64,000 nt of DNA from Rhynchopus sp. YZ270_cl-10 (GCA_964035575.1 OZ037833.1:2666001-2730000), one strand, 5' to 3'; shown: positions 50,578-60,272, counted from the first letter of the stretch. Translations and numbers: made by a program. The notes: generated by a model from the letters alone, not told the origin.

Positions 50578-50841
50578 TTTTGTCTCAGAATGTTCTCTTT
50601 AGAACTTTAGAAGTTAGTTTGCTCCCGTTTTATTTGGTTTATTTGTTACTTTTTTATATTTGAAGGTAGCCACAAAATATATCGTTTATCAAATTGGGAA
50701 ATTGGGAAATCAGAAACTTTTGACTTTATGGGGGTTTGTGTGTTATGTTATGGCGTTACCCTGTTTAAGTTTTCATTTCATTTGCCCGTTTCTTTTTATT
50801 GGTATCCCAGAGGTGTTTGTGCGTTATCAACTCTTTGCTTT

Positions 50842-50883
50842 GATGCGCGTGTACAGTGATGCGCATTCCATCTTCAAAGTTTT
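50842..50883 (+). repeat. R6 hairpin repeat copy, compensated stem
   Basis: Stem ATGCGC/GCGCAT replaces the usual ATGTGC/GCACAT, so both arms changed together; loop GTGTACAGTGAT, then TCCATCTTCAAAG. Confidence 0.72.
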
Positions 50884-50907
50884 TTTTTTTTTTTTTTCAT
50901 TGAGTAC

Positions 50908-51205
50908 CAGGCTCTCCGCTAGGATTTCCGATTTTGAAAATATTCTGTTGATGGTCCACGTTGGTGGGGTACATGCTTGCGCCGCAGGCGCACGGTACGC
51001 AACTTTTTTTTTTACCAACGCCCGATTTTGACTTTTTTGGGACGTTTGAGCACTCACCTCTCCATATCTTCTTCTCCTGAGCTTTTTTAACAGGTAGAAC
51101 GGGTCTGAACCACTTAGCAGAACTTTTTTTTTTTTTCTTTTTTTCCCCATTTTCAAAAAGTTCTGTTGACAATCAACAGAACTTTAGTACCTAGCGGAGT
51201 GCCTG
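50908..51205. mobile_element. hAT-like MITE (298 bp)
   Basis: Ends CAGGCTCTCCGCTAG and CTAGCGGAGTGCCTG (inverted, one mismatch). Perfect 8-bp target duplication TTGAGTAC at 50,900-50,907 and 51,206-51,213. Inside lies TGCGCCGCAGGCGCACGGTA, the reverse complement of a string at 49,210-49,229. No coding capacity. Confidence 0.88.
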
Positions 51206-51409
51206 TTGAGTACGAACGGCGCTAACATTTCATGTCACTCTTCGTTACATGTTCTGACCCCTTCTACACTCACGTAATCAGGTCTTGTTTCGTTTATTTT
51301 TTTTTTTGGGAAATTTGGTAAAAAAAAAAATGGTTGCTTTCAATTCGGTGGGACGTACTGTGCTGTACACAAAAAGACCCTACTGTAGGTTTCAAAAGTA
51401 CGTTCACAA

Positions 51410-51443
<34 letters not shown>

Positions 51444-51659
51444 GGAAATTTTTTTCCCTTTGATGATTCTCACAGTTGTTTTAAAAAATTGGTCGTTTCT
51501 TTCACCTCGTATTCTTCTTACTCTTCCCACCCCATCCACACTCCCTTTTTAGGGTAACAAAACCAATTCCACTCCAAAAAGAGTGTTTGTTTCTCACCGC
51601 TAGGCTCTAATCTCCTCTGGGAAAAAAAAGGAAAAAAAAAATGTCGGGTTATTTTTATA

Positions 51660-51702
51660 GGTGACAAAGCACAAAATGCTTTGCATTCATCTTCATACTT
51701 TT
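51660..51702 (+). repeat. R5 hairpin repeat copy, compensated stem
   Basis: Stem CAAAGCA/TGCTTTG with loop CAAAA. The T-A pair of the usual CTAAGC/GCTTAG is replaced by A-T, keeping the pairing; then TTCATCTTCATAC. Confidence 0.8.
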
Positions 51703-51767
51703 TTTCTCAGGGCGAACGAAAAAAAAAAAAAAAAAAACTGAAAAAAATGTACAAAAGAAAGTGCAGA

Positions 51768-51830
51768 TTGCACAACTGTGGCAACACACTACCGAGGCAC
51801 TACACTACTCCAACAATTTATCAAGAAAAG
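51768..51830 (+). repeat. R3 repeat copy 3
   Basis: TGCACAACTGTGGCAACACA, CTACCGAGGCACTACACTAC, TCCAACAATTTATCAAG. Confidence 0.9.
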
Positions 51831-52105
51831 TGGAGTTTCGATAGCGGCACGGCACTATCCCCATGAGGTGATAACAGAAAATAAAGTAGGGTGAAGATCA
51901 CAGGCTATCATAAAAAAAAAATGCGAGACACATTAGCATTTTTTTAAAAAAAATCCTGTGATCACCCCGCCCTTCCCAATCAAGGAGAAATGACTGTGCC
52001 TGCCTACAATTTTTCCTGTTTTAGCAACACTCTGGGGGTTCGATAGCTCACACAGAGCTTATAGTGTATCCCAGAGGAGTTTTTATCAACTTCACCTTTT
52101 TCCTT

Positions 52106-52276
52106 CACCTCATGAAGGAGGAAATAGAAGCAAAGCATTTTGAGCCCACTTTTGCGGTTCTGGGGACGAACCGCACTGCAGAGCCACCTCATTAAAATAG
52201 GTCGAGGTGTGTGCGTTTCACCACAACCCCCTCTCTTCCATGGGTTTTATCGATGCGTGTTAAGTTTTCTATTTCT
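52106..52276 (+). repeat. R2 repeat copy 2
   Basis: CACCTCATGAAGGAGGAAAT; hairpin GCGGTTC/GAACCGC perfectly paired; ends TTAAGTTTTCTATTTC. Confidence 0.9.
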
Positions 52277-52826
52277 TTTTTGGGAACACGGGAACATTTT
52301 TGTCATTCCTATACCTATGCTATCATTCAAATGCATATGTTGAAATACTTTTTGACGAACATACCAGACGCGACATTCCTCATTTTGCGAGACAATACAG
52401 AGGGGGGTAGAAGGGGGATGAGCCTCTTAGATGCCAATTGGTGGAAGCTGTAGACGACCATTCTTTCAAAACAAAACCAAAGAAAAAGCACAACAACACA
52501 ATTTGTCGAGGATGCCCTTTTTACCCCTTTCCTGCAAACAACATATAAGCACATATTTTCCTTGGCCTTTTTCTGCATGATGGTGTCCTTTTCCCCACGC
52601 CACGAACGAAGAAGCAAGCGTTCGTATTAAACAAAAAAAAAAAAAAAAAAAAAAAGAGTTTTTACCACCACCATGCTTCCACCCAGGGCTTCCCCCTCCG
52701 CGGCTGTACCAGTGGGCACATCGTGTCATCACTGGAAGGTTATATTATCTTTTCCGTCACTGCGACGACGAGACAGCCAAATTTCAAACCCAGCGTGTTT
52801 CCCGCACGATAACGGTAGCGGTAAAA

Positions 52827-52867
52827 ATGTGTTGTGCACGAGAGGCACATTCATCTGGCAAAGTTCT
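52827..52867 (+). repeat. R6 hairpin repeat copy
   Basis: Stem TGTGC/GCACA, loop ACGAGAG, then TTCATCTGGCAAAGTTC. Confidence 0.85.
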
Positions 52868-52930
52868 TTTTTCTTGTCTTTTTTTTTTTTTTTTTTTTTT
52901 TGAAAAAAAAAAAAATAATATGCAAAAGGC

Positions 52931-53023
52931 TAACCACAAAATGCATGGTTAGGGTCCACCCACGGTGCACAAACTGTGTAAACAAGGTACACTGTCGGGG
53001 CTTTTGTATTTCAAGTCAATCTT
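52931..53023 (+). repeat. R4 repeat copy, decayed loop
   Basis: TAACCACAAAATGCATGGTT, AACAAGGTACACTGTCGGGG, GTATTTCAAGTCAATC. Confidence 0.82.
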
Positions 53024-53049
53024 TTTCTTTTTTTTTTTTTTCAATTCGA

Positions 53050-53090
53050 GGTGACTAAGCACGGCTTAGGGTCATCTTATAAATATTTCT
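53050..53090 (+). repeat. R5 hairpin repeat copy, loop reduced
   Basis: CTAAGC/GCTTAG around ACG only, then GGTCATCTTATAAATATTTC; followed by a CT microsatellite. Confidence 0.83.
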
Positions 53091-53600
53091 CTCTCTCTCT
53101 CTCTCTCCATCTTTTGTCTATTTTCCTTGTAGACTAATCCTATTGGAGAGCAGTTCAATATGTCGAGCAGTTTTCTTGCTCCAATTTTCTTTTTTTTTGA
53201 TCCAACGAGTCAACGACGTTCAACCACAGGTCAGACCAGAGTCTGTCCCTTCATTCATTAGCTTTGTCTCAATCTGTCAATCTGCCCAGCCCGGGATAAA
53301 AAAAAGGTGGGTATCGCCTTCAGCCTTCAGTTTTTCAGGCTTTTTCCCCCACGAGGGTTTATTATTATTTTTTGCGGCCACCACAAAAAAAAAAAGAAAG
53401 GTTATAAAATCAATTGCCTTTCCCCCCCCCCCTTTTTTTTTTCGCTTGCTCAATCAGTTTCGGTTAGATGTTCTTCCTTCCCTTCTCTGTCTCTCTCTCT
53501 CTCTCTCTCTCGACCCCTCCTTACCCCAGTGTTATGCGAAACCAGATAACAAAAATTGGCAAGCCCATACCATCTGCGGTGGGGTATTTTTTTTTATAGG

Positions 53601-53627
53601 TGTGTACCTGAGAGGTACATTGCTTTT
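53601..53627 (+). repeat. R6 hairpin repeat copy, compensated stem
   Basis: Stem TGTACC/GGTACA, loop TGAGA. Both arms differ from TGTGC/GCACA yet pair fully. Confidence 0.7.
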
Positions 53628-53700
53628 TGACAGATGTATTGTGTATTGTGAGGCCGATTGATGTTTCAAATTTTCGCCCCCCCCCATCCCTCATTTTTGA

Positions 53701-53742
53701 AGTGACTAAGCAACGAGGCTTAGGTTCATCTTATGAACTTTT
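53701..53742 (+). repeat. R5 hairpin repeat copy
   Basis: Stem CTAAGC/GCTTAG, loop AACGAG, then GTTCATCTTATGAACTTTT; a T tract and ATCAG lead directly into an R4 copy. Confidence 0.88.
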
Positions 53743-53757
53743 TTTTTTATATCAGAT

Positions 53758-53885
53758 GTAAACCACGAAAATGGATTGTAGGACTGCATGGTTGGGGGTG
53801 TCCACCCCCCCTGGTACACCCTGGGCATACCAAGGTACACTGTTCAGGCGCCACGAGAGGGCTTTGTGTTTCAAGTCAAACTTTT
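53758..53885 (+). repeat. R4 repeat copy, full length
   Basis: GTAAACCACGAAAATGG, GACTGCATGGTTGGGGGTGT, CCAAGGTACACTGTTC, CACGAGAGGGCTTTGTG, TTTCAAGTCAAAC. Confidence 0.92.
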
Positions 53886-54694
53886 TTCCCAGTGGTTTCC
53901 ATCTCTTCCACCTGATTCAGACCCAACATAGCGGCAACTCCCCGAAAGAGAAGCCACATTTGAGGTTTCTTTTCACACCGTTGTTATCCTCCACTCAATC
54001 CTTTTTATTATATTATTTGTTGCTTCACACCTTTGATTTATGTTCAATTAACGATTCCCCTAAAGAGAACGCAAAAAAAAGGGGGGGGGGTTTTTCTGAG
54101 TTCCAGCTGTTTCACTCAATCCAAATGCGGTATCAACAAAAAAAAAAAAAAAAAACAAAAAAAAAACCATCTTTCATCTCTTTAGTTTCTCTTTTATGTC
54201 TTTTCTTTCATCCCGGAAGAAGAAAAAAAAAAAAAAAACTCGCGCGCTTCGAAACTGCTACACAAAAAAAGGGTGATAGTAGTTTTTTGTGAACAATTTT
54301 TTTTTTGTGTTATTTATTGTTCTGGTTTTCCCCCGCCCTTTTTTGTTCGTTTTTTTTTTTTTTTCCTTTTTTTCAACAAAACCGAGGTTGTGTTAACACA
54401 TCGAACTGAAGCTTTAGACATTCCTCATGTTGTCTCAAAGCACCCCCCCTTTTTTAATATCCAAAACAAGAACTTTTCTCACATTCCCAGACGCCTCCAT
54501 GATAACAGTAGGGGAAAAACCTACCAATTTTGCTTCATGCCAATTATAAAAAACGGGGAAGAACAGAAAATACAAAAAAAAAAGAAAAAAAAAGAAGACG
54601 AAACAAAAAGTCAAACATCGATGATTCAAGTTTCCTCTGCAGAAACGCGTCGTTTTGGCAAAAAAAAAAAAAACGAATGTTTTTTTTTTTTTGT

Positions 54695-54866
54695 CACCTC
54701 ATGAAATGAAGGAGGAAATAGAAACAAAGCATTTTGAACACACTCGCGGTTCTAGGGACGAACCGCGCTGCAGAGCCACTCCTCACCAAACAGATCGAGG
54801 TGTGTGCGTTTCACCACAACGTCTCCCATGGGTTTTATCGTGTGATGAGTGTTAAGTTTCTATTTT
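54695..54866 (+). repeat. R2 repeat copy 3
   Basis: CACCTCATGAAATGAAGGAG; hairpin GCGGTTC/GAACCGC perfectly paired with loop TAGGGAC; ends GTTAAGTTTCTATTT then TTTTCCAG. Confidence 0.9.
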
Positions 54867-55654
54867 TTTCCAGCTTTAATAGATTGGTTGTAATGAGAGG
54901 ATACATCCATCTTTGCAAGGGGGGGTTTTTTTTTATTTACTTCTTTATGTATCTGTTCTCTCTCTACATATATTCCTGCCTCATCCCCTCCCCTCAGTGG
55001 GGACCCCCTCTTTTGTTTCCCCCAAAATCAGTAAAAAATGCGTTATTTAAAAAAGGGTGTTCATTCAAACGCAGAACACGTCTGTTGATTGGAAAAAAAA
55101 TGTGTTACGCATATCGTCTGATACGGCTATGGTACTTTACAATGTGCACCCCGAGAGGTTTAAGGTGACTCAGTTCATATAGATGAATAACCAATGTTCA
55201 AAACATTAAGTAATCTAATCAGACTCAGTTCATATATAGTTCATCTTTTCGACGCCTTTCTTAGTTATGTGGACAGTGCTCTCTCTTTTCTCTCTATGTA
55301 ATTCTTCACTGAACGTGCCTTTTGTGCGACCCGACACTCACAAAAAAAAAAACTGAGTAGCCTGTGTGCCTATTCATTAATGGTGCATTTTCCCCACATC
55401 TAAGCCAAGGTTCTCTCGGTCTTTCTTTCTCTCTCTCCCTGTGTCGAGAGAGTAGTGAACCAAAACACCATTTTATTATTTCTGTTCCAAATCGAAAGCC
55501 AATAAAAACCCAAAAATTCTTTTTTTACTTTTTCGTGTAAAACGACGAATGGAAAACAAAAAGCAGAATTTAGCGGGGTTCCTGTGTGGGGCTGACGATA
55601 TTACTCCATGGGTGGTGCGACCGATGGTGGCTGGTGGCATATTTTTTTGGCAGT

Positions 55655-55712
55655 CGGTCATGTACCCAAGGTACACTGTCACGAGAGGGCTTTGTATTTC
55701 AATTCTACTTTT
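55655..55712 (+). repeat. R4 repeat copy, 3' part
   Basis: CGGTCATGTACCCAAGGTAC, ACTGTCACGAGAGGGCTTTG, TATTTCAATTCTACTT; followed by TTTCCAG at 55,738. Confidence 0.87.
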
Positions 55713-55759
55713 TTTTTTCCCCCTGCGCGGGTTTCCAGCACAGTACCGATAGTGGTCAA

Positions 55760-55800
55760 GATGTGTGTGTGCACGAGAGACACATTCATCTTATAAGCTT
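55760..55800 (+). repeat. R6 hairpin repeat copy
   Basis: Stem TGTGT/ACACA, loop GCACGAGAG, then TTCATCTTATAAGCTT, an R5-like tail on an R6 stem. Confidence 0.83.
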
Positions 55801-55944
55801 AGCACGCTGTCAAATGATCGCCTCCATCAGGTCACATGACCTGCGTGGGGCCAGGTCGTACTCCATCCTTTTAAAAAAAAGACGAACGAAAGAAGGGAAA
55901 AAAAAAAACGTAAATGGCTTTAGGGAACTTGATTCCAATACAGC

Positions 55945-57311
55945 CAGGGGTTAAGTTAGGGCGGGTTTCTGGGTTTTCAAAACCCGGTTTTCGGGTTTTC
56001 GGGTTTTTCAAAAAAAAAAAAAAAAAAATGGAATCTCATGGATGTACAAAGTACTTTTTTCCAGAAAGTAAAAAAAAGTAGAAAAATCCCAGTACTTGAT
56101 ACTTCAAGTACTTGACCCGTTTTTTTTTTTTTTTTTTACTTGATTACTTTTTTTTTTGCATCAAGTACTTGAATCGGCAAAAAAATGGAAAAGTACTTGA
56201 ATAAATTCAAGTACTTTTCCATTTTTTTTTACTTTTTTTGCCAATTCAAGTACTTGATGCAACAAAAAAAGTAATCAAGTACAAAAAAAGTGAAAGTACT
56301 TGAAGGAAAAAAAGTACTTGAAGCAAGAAAACAAATTTTTCTTTTTTTTTTAAATCGATCAAGAACTTGAAGTACACCAAAAAAAGTGAAAAAAAGTAAT
56401 CAAGTACTTTGTACATCCATGGAATCTGAAAAAAAAAAAAAAAAATCCAAATTTTTGGGTGGTGTAGGCTGGGAAGGTGGGGTAGGGGTGGGGGCGGAGC
56501 CCCCACCCCACCCTCTAAGAAAAAAAATATCCTCCCGACCCAAACAAACCCCCCCACGCAGTCAGGCCAGGGAGCCACGTAACAAGGCTCGACTGCCACA
56601 TAGCGGGGGGAGATCTGTGCAGCCTGTATATTCCCCCCGATTTTCGTGGTAAATGGGGAGGCGCTTCCGTTTAACGGCAACCCACAAGAGTAGAACGACA
56701 ACCAAACTTTTGAGAAACAGACGCCAATGAGACCTAGAGTCTCTCTTCTTACTTGTGTGCTACAGACAAACATGACAACGCTAACCACGACTGCCACGGC
56801 AGAGCGGGGTCCCTAACGGTTCACTGGGGGGGATCCACATAGATAAAGAAAACAAAAAATACGAAAGCAAGGAAGAAAACCAGTAAAAAAAAAAAAAAAA
56901 AAAAACCCCCCGTCAGAACTGGGAATTATTCATATGAAGAGGCAACAGGGATCTCTGGCGAGCTTCGGGTTCAGTACTAGTGTTGCGAGAGTGCGGATGA
57001 GGCAGGACGTGGGAACTGAGGTCGGTGAGGGGTACACCAGTCCTGTTCTTCAAATTTATGCTCCAAAATTGTTAGGACAAATCCAAAAATCCCCAGGGTC
57101 CCCCCACTTTTTGGTGGGATTTTTGAACTTTGCCCAAAAATTGCAAAAAAATTTTCCCGCTCGCTACGCTCGCGGAGGTGCACCTTAAAAATTTTCCCGC
57201 TCGCTGCGCTCGCGGAGGGAATGGGTTATTTTTCGCAAAATCCAGAAAAACCGAAAAAAAACCCAGAAAACCCGACTCAGCGAGAAAAAAAAAAAGCTAA
57301 CTTAACCCCTG
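55945..57311. mobile_element. hAT-like non-autonomous transposon (1367 bp)
   Basis: Inverted ends CAGGGGTTAAGTTAG (15 bp) with a perfect 8-bp target duplication AATACAGC at 55,937-55,944 and 57,312-57,319. CAGGG...CCCTG ends and 8-bp duplication mark hAT. Inside are a nested foldback (56,028-56,420, arms CATGGATGTACAAAGTAC) built of AAGTACTTGA modules; a GC-richer unique part (56,460-56,830) without a recognisable transposase; and two copies of CCCGCTCGCTACGCTCGCGG-type palindromes at 57,147 and 57,189. Confidence 0.88.
56028..56420. repeat. nested AAGTACTTGA foldback
   Basis: Arms near 56,037 and 56,400 read CATGGATGTACAAAGTAC inverted. Between them AAGTACTTGA modules alternate with A and T runs. 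A foldback inserted in, or grown within, the hAT-like element. Confidence 0.7.
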
Positions 57312-57638
57312 AATACAGCTACTAAAAAAAAAGAAAAATTGGGGGCGGATGGCAAACTACACTATACGTTTTTTCACCCCCCCCCCCCTTCAAAATGGAG
57401 GACAGCAGGGCTTAGCCTCGACTATAAATAAACGTAGTAAAAAAAAGCCCCGAAAAAAAGGGGTTTTTTTAATAATTATATTTTTTTTTGGGGGGCGACA
57501 GACAACTCCATCTGTTCTATTCGAAGTATCTTAATAATTTTTTTTTGGATAATATATCCCCCCCTTATACACTCAAGAAGACTTGCCTCTCCCTCCTTTT
57601 TTTTTTCATCTTTCAAGTTTTCATTTTTTTTCTTTGTG

Positions 57639-58215
57639 TCGCGTGAAAATCATTTTATGTTCGCAACTGGCCTAAAAAGTGAAATTGCAATTGGCGTTAC
57701 GGGAATAATGTCCATAGGGTTCCTGGCTTTCACAGTGTTGGCATGAAAAATTGATGTGCTTTTTTACCCGTCGTCAGGTTCAAAGTCTCTTTGCACCGAA
57801 CCAGCGCCTCCTCGGTGGCCACGCCTTGAGCAGCGCGGTGATCCTGCAGTAGGGTTGGAAACATGCTTCCTTGGGCACTATTGTTCCCCTCACCCTCTTG
57901 AAGGTGATGTAGTCGTTTGATGACCTCCTGCACTGTGCCACTTCTCATGTCATCCACAAACTAATGTGTCCTGGGCTTTTAGGGGGGAAAGTAGAAGAAA
58001 AAGAAAGACCCTGGACATCAAATGGGTAGTGGGTGCGCTCAAACGCGTTTAGGCCAGTTACGAACATAAATACGTTTTTTTTTTTTTTTTTTTTCACATA
58101 AAATTGAGGAAACAATAACATTTTCTTGCATTTTGCCACGAAAAAGGACATCCTCGTAACTCTTATTCCCCTCGCTTCGGGGAGCCTTTTTTTTCGTGAC
58201 GCGTGAAATAAAATG
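57639..58215. mobile_element. probable small relative of the tyrosine-recombinase element
   Basis: GCGTGAAA followed by ATTTTATG at 57,639 and GCGTGAAATAAAATGG at 58,201 recall the GCGTGAAATAAAGTG end of the 33.8-kb element. TATGTTCGCAACTGGCCTA (57,656) is inverted as TAGGCCAGTTACGAACATA (58,051). The inverted pair again sits asymmetrically relative to the GCGTGAA copies. A hairpin CCCCTCGCTTCGGGG lies near 58,170. No recombinase gene; one short minus-strand frame is present. Confidence 0.45.
57730..57975 (-). CDS. short open frame inside the 57.6-kb element, unknown
   Basis: About 80 residues read on the minus strand from a possible CATTAG acceptor (FVDDMRSGTVQEVIKRLHHL ...) or from the ATG at 57,957 (75 residues, ending QFFMPTL). 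Composition is protein-like and richer in GC than the flanks. I recognise no family. It may be the remains of an element-encoded DNA-binding protein or a captured host exon. Confidence 0.35.
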
Positions 58216-58419
58216 GTTCTTATTTCACTGGAATAAATAGTTATTTTTTAGGTGCATTGGAACGAACAAAAAAAACACAAACCCCCCCCCCCAGAACAAG
58301 CGTGCGGGGTGGGAAACACAAAACCCACCCGCAAGAGAAAGAAAAAAGCGCTCCATTTTATTTTTTAAATATGCAGCTACACTCACCAACCCCCTCTTTT
58401 CAGTGTTACACATACTAGG

Positions 58420-59800
58420 ATGGGCGATGTGATTGATGTCAGAGCGTGCTCTGTGGAGCCGAACAACTGTGGATTTGAGGAACCTGTGTGTATCACATTG
58501 GAGTTCGATTGCAAAGGCATATCGAACTGCTTCTGGGATGTGCACTATGAAGCCGACTATACGAACAAACGGCACGTCATCCAGCTGTGTTCTGTCGGGC
58601 CCACGGATTACAGTGCAGGCAGCCACACACTGGACCTCAAAATACCTGCAGTGAACACAGAAGGTGTCAAGGAGAGACGTCTCCTCTCAATGGGCATCCT
58701 GAAGTGCATCCTCACGGCGCAAAAGGAGGAGGTGGCTGCAGTGAATTTTGTGACCCAGGTATGAGTTTTTTTTTTTTTGAAAAAAAATGGCGCGAAAGTT
58801 TCTCATGGAAGGTAGTGTTGTAGAACGATGTTTTTCTTTTTTTTTTTTTTTCCAAATTTTTTTCTGTGTTTCGCTTTTGAACACCATCTCCGCGAAAGTC
58901 ACGATGCGTACAATACTTCCTATTCGTTTCCTGGCCAGTGGCGAGATGGGAGATAGGAGATGGGAGATGGGAGATGGGAGAGGTCAAAACGGGGAAAAGT
59001 CGAATTCCAAACACCTATGTGATTGGTCGACACAGCGGCTTCGGCCAGAGCACAGACCACCGAGTTATCCAGAGTGGGGCACTCCGGCGATTGTCGACGT
59101 CAGGGTTGGCCGGTAGCCACTCATCAGCACAGACGTCAGAAGCCTTCTTTCCCAAAAGGGGGTGCACCACAGATTTCTTCTTCTCCTTTTCGCGCGATGC
59201 TGCCACTTCAGCACCTTCCATCAGGTACCGTAGAACGCGTTGCGAATCGTACGCAGCCCACACAGCTCCATACTCTTCTCCGAGGCTCGAGAATTAGCAC
59301 TTGCGCAGAGCTCCTTCTCAATCGCCTGAGTCTGCGGTACGGAGTGCCGCCCTTGCCGGTTCAGGCCACCAGTACCTCCTTGTACCTGGTCTTGACTTTG
59401 TTCTTTGCAGCCCTGTCTTCCTGTGCTTCCGTTGTCACTGATGCAGCAGGGATGCTGATCACCTTCCACGGGTCGGCAGGATCCGTTTCAGGTGCAGGCT
59501 ACGGTGCAAGCGATGACTTACACGTGTCTCCCTGCGCATCAAGGTGTCGCGGACACGCGTCATTTGACCTGCCCCACAAATGGGCATGTTTTGGGAAAAT
59601 TACCCCAGACCACTCCAAGAGGCTTGGCATCCAAATCAGGTGGATTTTGGGGATTTTTGGGCAATTTGGTGCATTTTTTTTTTTCTTGTACGACAAACAT
59701 ATTTGGGAGTATTGTAACTGACTTGAAACACATCACATCACAGGTTTCCCGCAGCGACGACGGCCGGTTAAGCAGACTCATGATGAGCCCTCTCGAATAA
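58420..59800 (+). CDS. ASF1-like histone chaperone, probable
   Basis: Exon 1 is 58420-58758 (113 codons, donor GTATGA). A possible last exon is 59744-59800 after ATCACATCACAG, adding VSRSDDGRLSRLMMSPLE and a stop in the right phase, for 131 residues in all. The intron would be 985 nt, far longer than others here, and an intermediate exon cannot be excluded. The product aligns in my reading with the immunoglobulin-like core of ASF1: VCITLEFDC with FEITFEC; CFWDVHYEADY with LEWKIIYVGSA; QLCSVGPTDYSAGSHTLDL with DSVLVGPVPAGRHMFVF; GILKCILTAQ with VVLITCTYRG. ASF1 carries H3-H4 to assembly factors in the nucleus. Sequence identity is low and the final strand is not clearly present, so a diverged ASF1 or another protein of this fold are both possible. 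Confidence 0.5.
59000..59590 (-). pseudogene. antisense coding-like tract within the ASF1-like intron
   Basis: A GC-rich island in AT-rich DNA. The minus strand has several protein-like open stretches in different frames, for example PADPWKVISIPAASVTTEAQ near 59,450 and VWAAYDSQRVLRYLMEGAEV near 59,240, the latter followed by a Lys-rich part. No family recognised and no continuous gene seen. A decayed or inserted gene, or a minus-strand gene with small introns, is possible. The + strand frame over the same bases looks like a shadow. Confidence 0.4.
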
Positions 59801-60272
59801 ACAACGCACTCATATTGCCCGTAGGCACTTTTTTTTTTATAACAAAAAGCGGCTTTCCCCCCTGCTATTTTTAAAAATGGGGGATCTTGTGGTGCCATTC
59901 CTGTTATTTTTTTTAAAATTGGACACCCACAACACAAAAGAGAATGCAAAATGGGATGTCTTTTCCTCCTTGCCTCTCTTCATTAACCCCCCCTCCCATC
60001 CCCCTTTTTCTAACATCTTTTGCAAAAAAAAATTGAAAAATATTCTTTTTGTTTCCTTCTTCTTCTCATACCTTCCTACCCTTAGACCCTCGAAAAACCG
60101 CACAATGTAGCACCCAGATGGAACAACAATTCCAACGATCAATCACCAATAAAAAAGGCCTTTTCGTGAGTGAACTTTTGCACAAAACTGTGGCAACACA
60201 ACCGAGGCAACTACACTACTCCAACCAAATTTATCAAAAAAAAAACCCTACAGGAGGAAATCACACTACATC
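59801..60272. other. spacer with R3 copy
   Basis: Poly-T and poly-A runs, no gene recognised. An R3 copy lies just before the next start codon. Confidence 0.5.
60179..60240 (+). repeat. R3 repeat copy 4, next to a start codon
   Basis: GCACAAAACTGTGGCAACAC, ACCGAGGCAACTACACTAC, then TTTATCAAAAAA. Ends about 30 bases before the methyltransferase ATG, so it is probably in the 5' UTR or core promoter. Confidence 0.9.

Larger units (their letters stand above)
49908..50907. other. spacer with R1 and R6 copies
   Basis: No gene recognised. Poly-A run near 50,310-50,340. TCCCAGAGGTGTTTG at 50,806 recurs near 28,969 and 52,071. Confidence 0.5.
51206..55944. other. gene-poor repeat block
   Basis: About 4.7 kb without a recognised gene. 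Holds R2, R3, R4, R5, R6 copies, a small inverted repeat (51,889-51,967: GGGTGA..GATCACAGG with CCTGTGATCACCC), long A/T runs and CT microsatellites. A short open stretch at 53,133-53,230 after CTTGTAG is weakly exon-like. Confidence 0.5.
57312..58419. other. spacer with YR-like inverted repeats
   Basis: Apart from the repeat unit at 57,639-58,215 no gene is recognised. Contains long T runs and a C run near 58,285. Confidence 0.5.

Noticed and set aside
59023-59721. 232-residue + strand frame after the ASF1-like exon
   Set aside because: No family features, Ser-rich shadow composition, and it ends in homopolymer sequence; the minus strand looks more protein-like.
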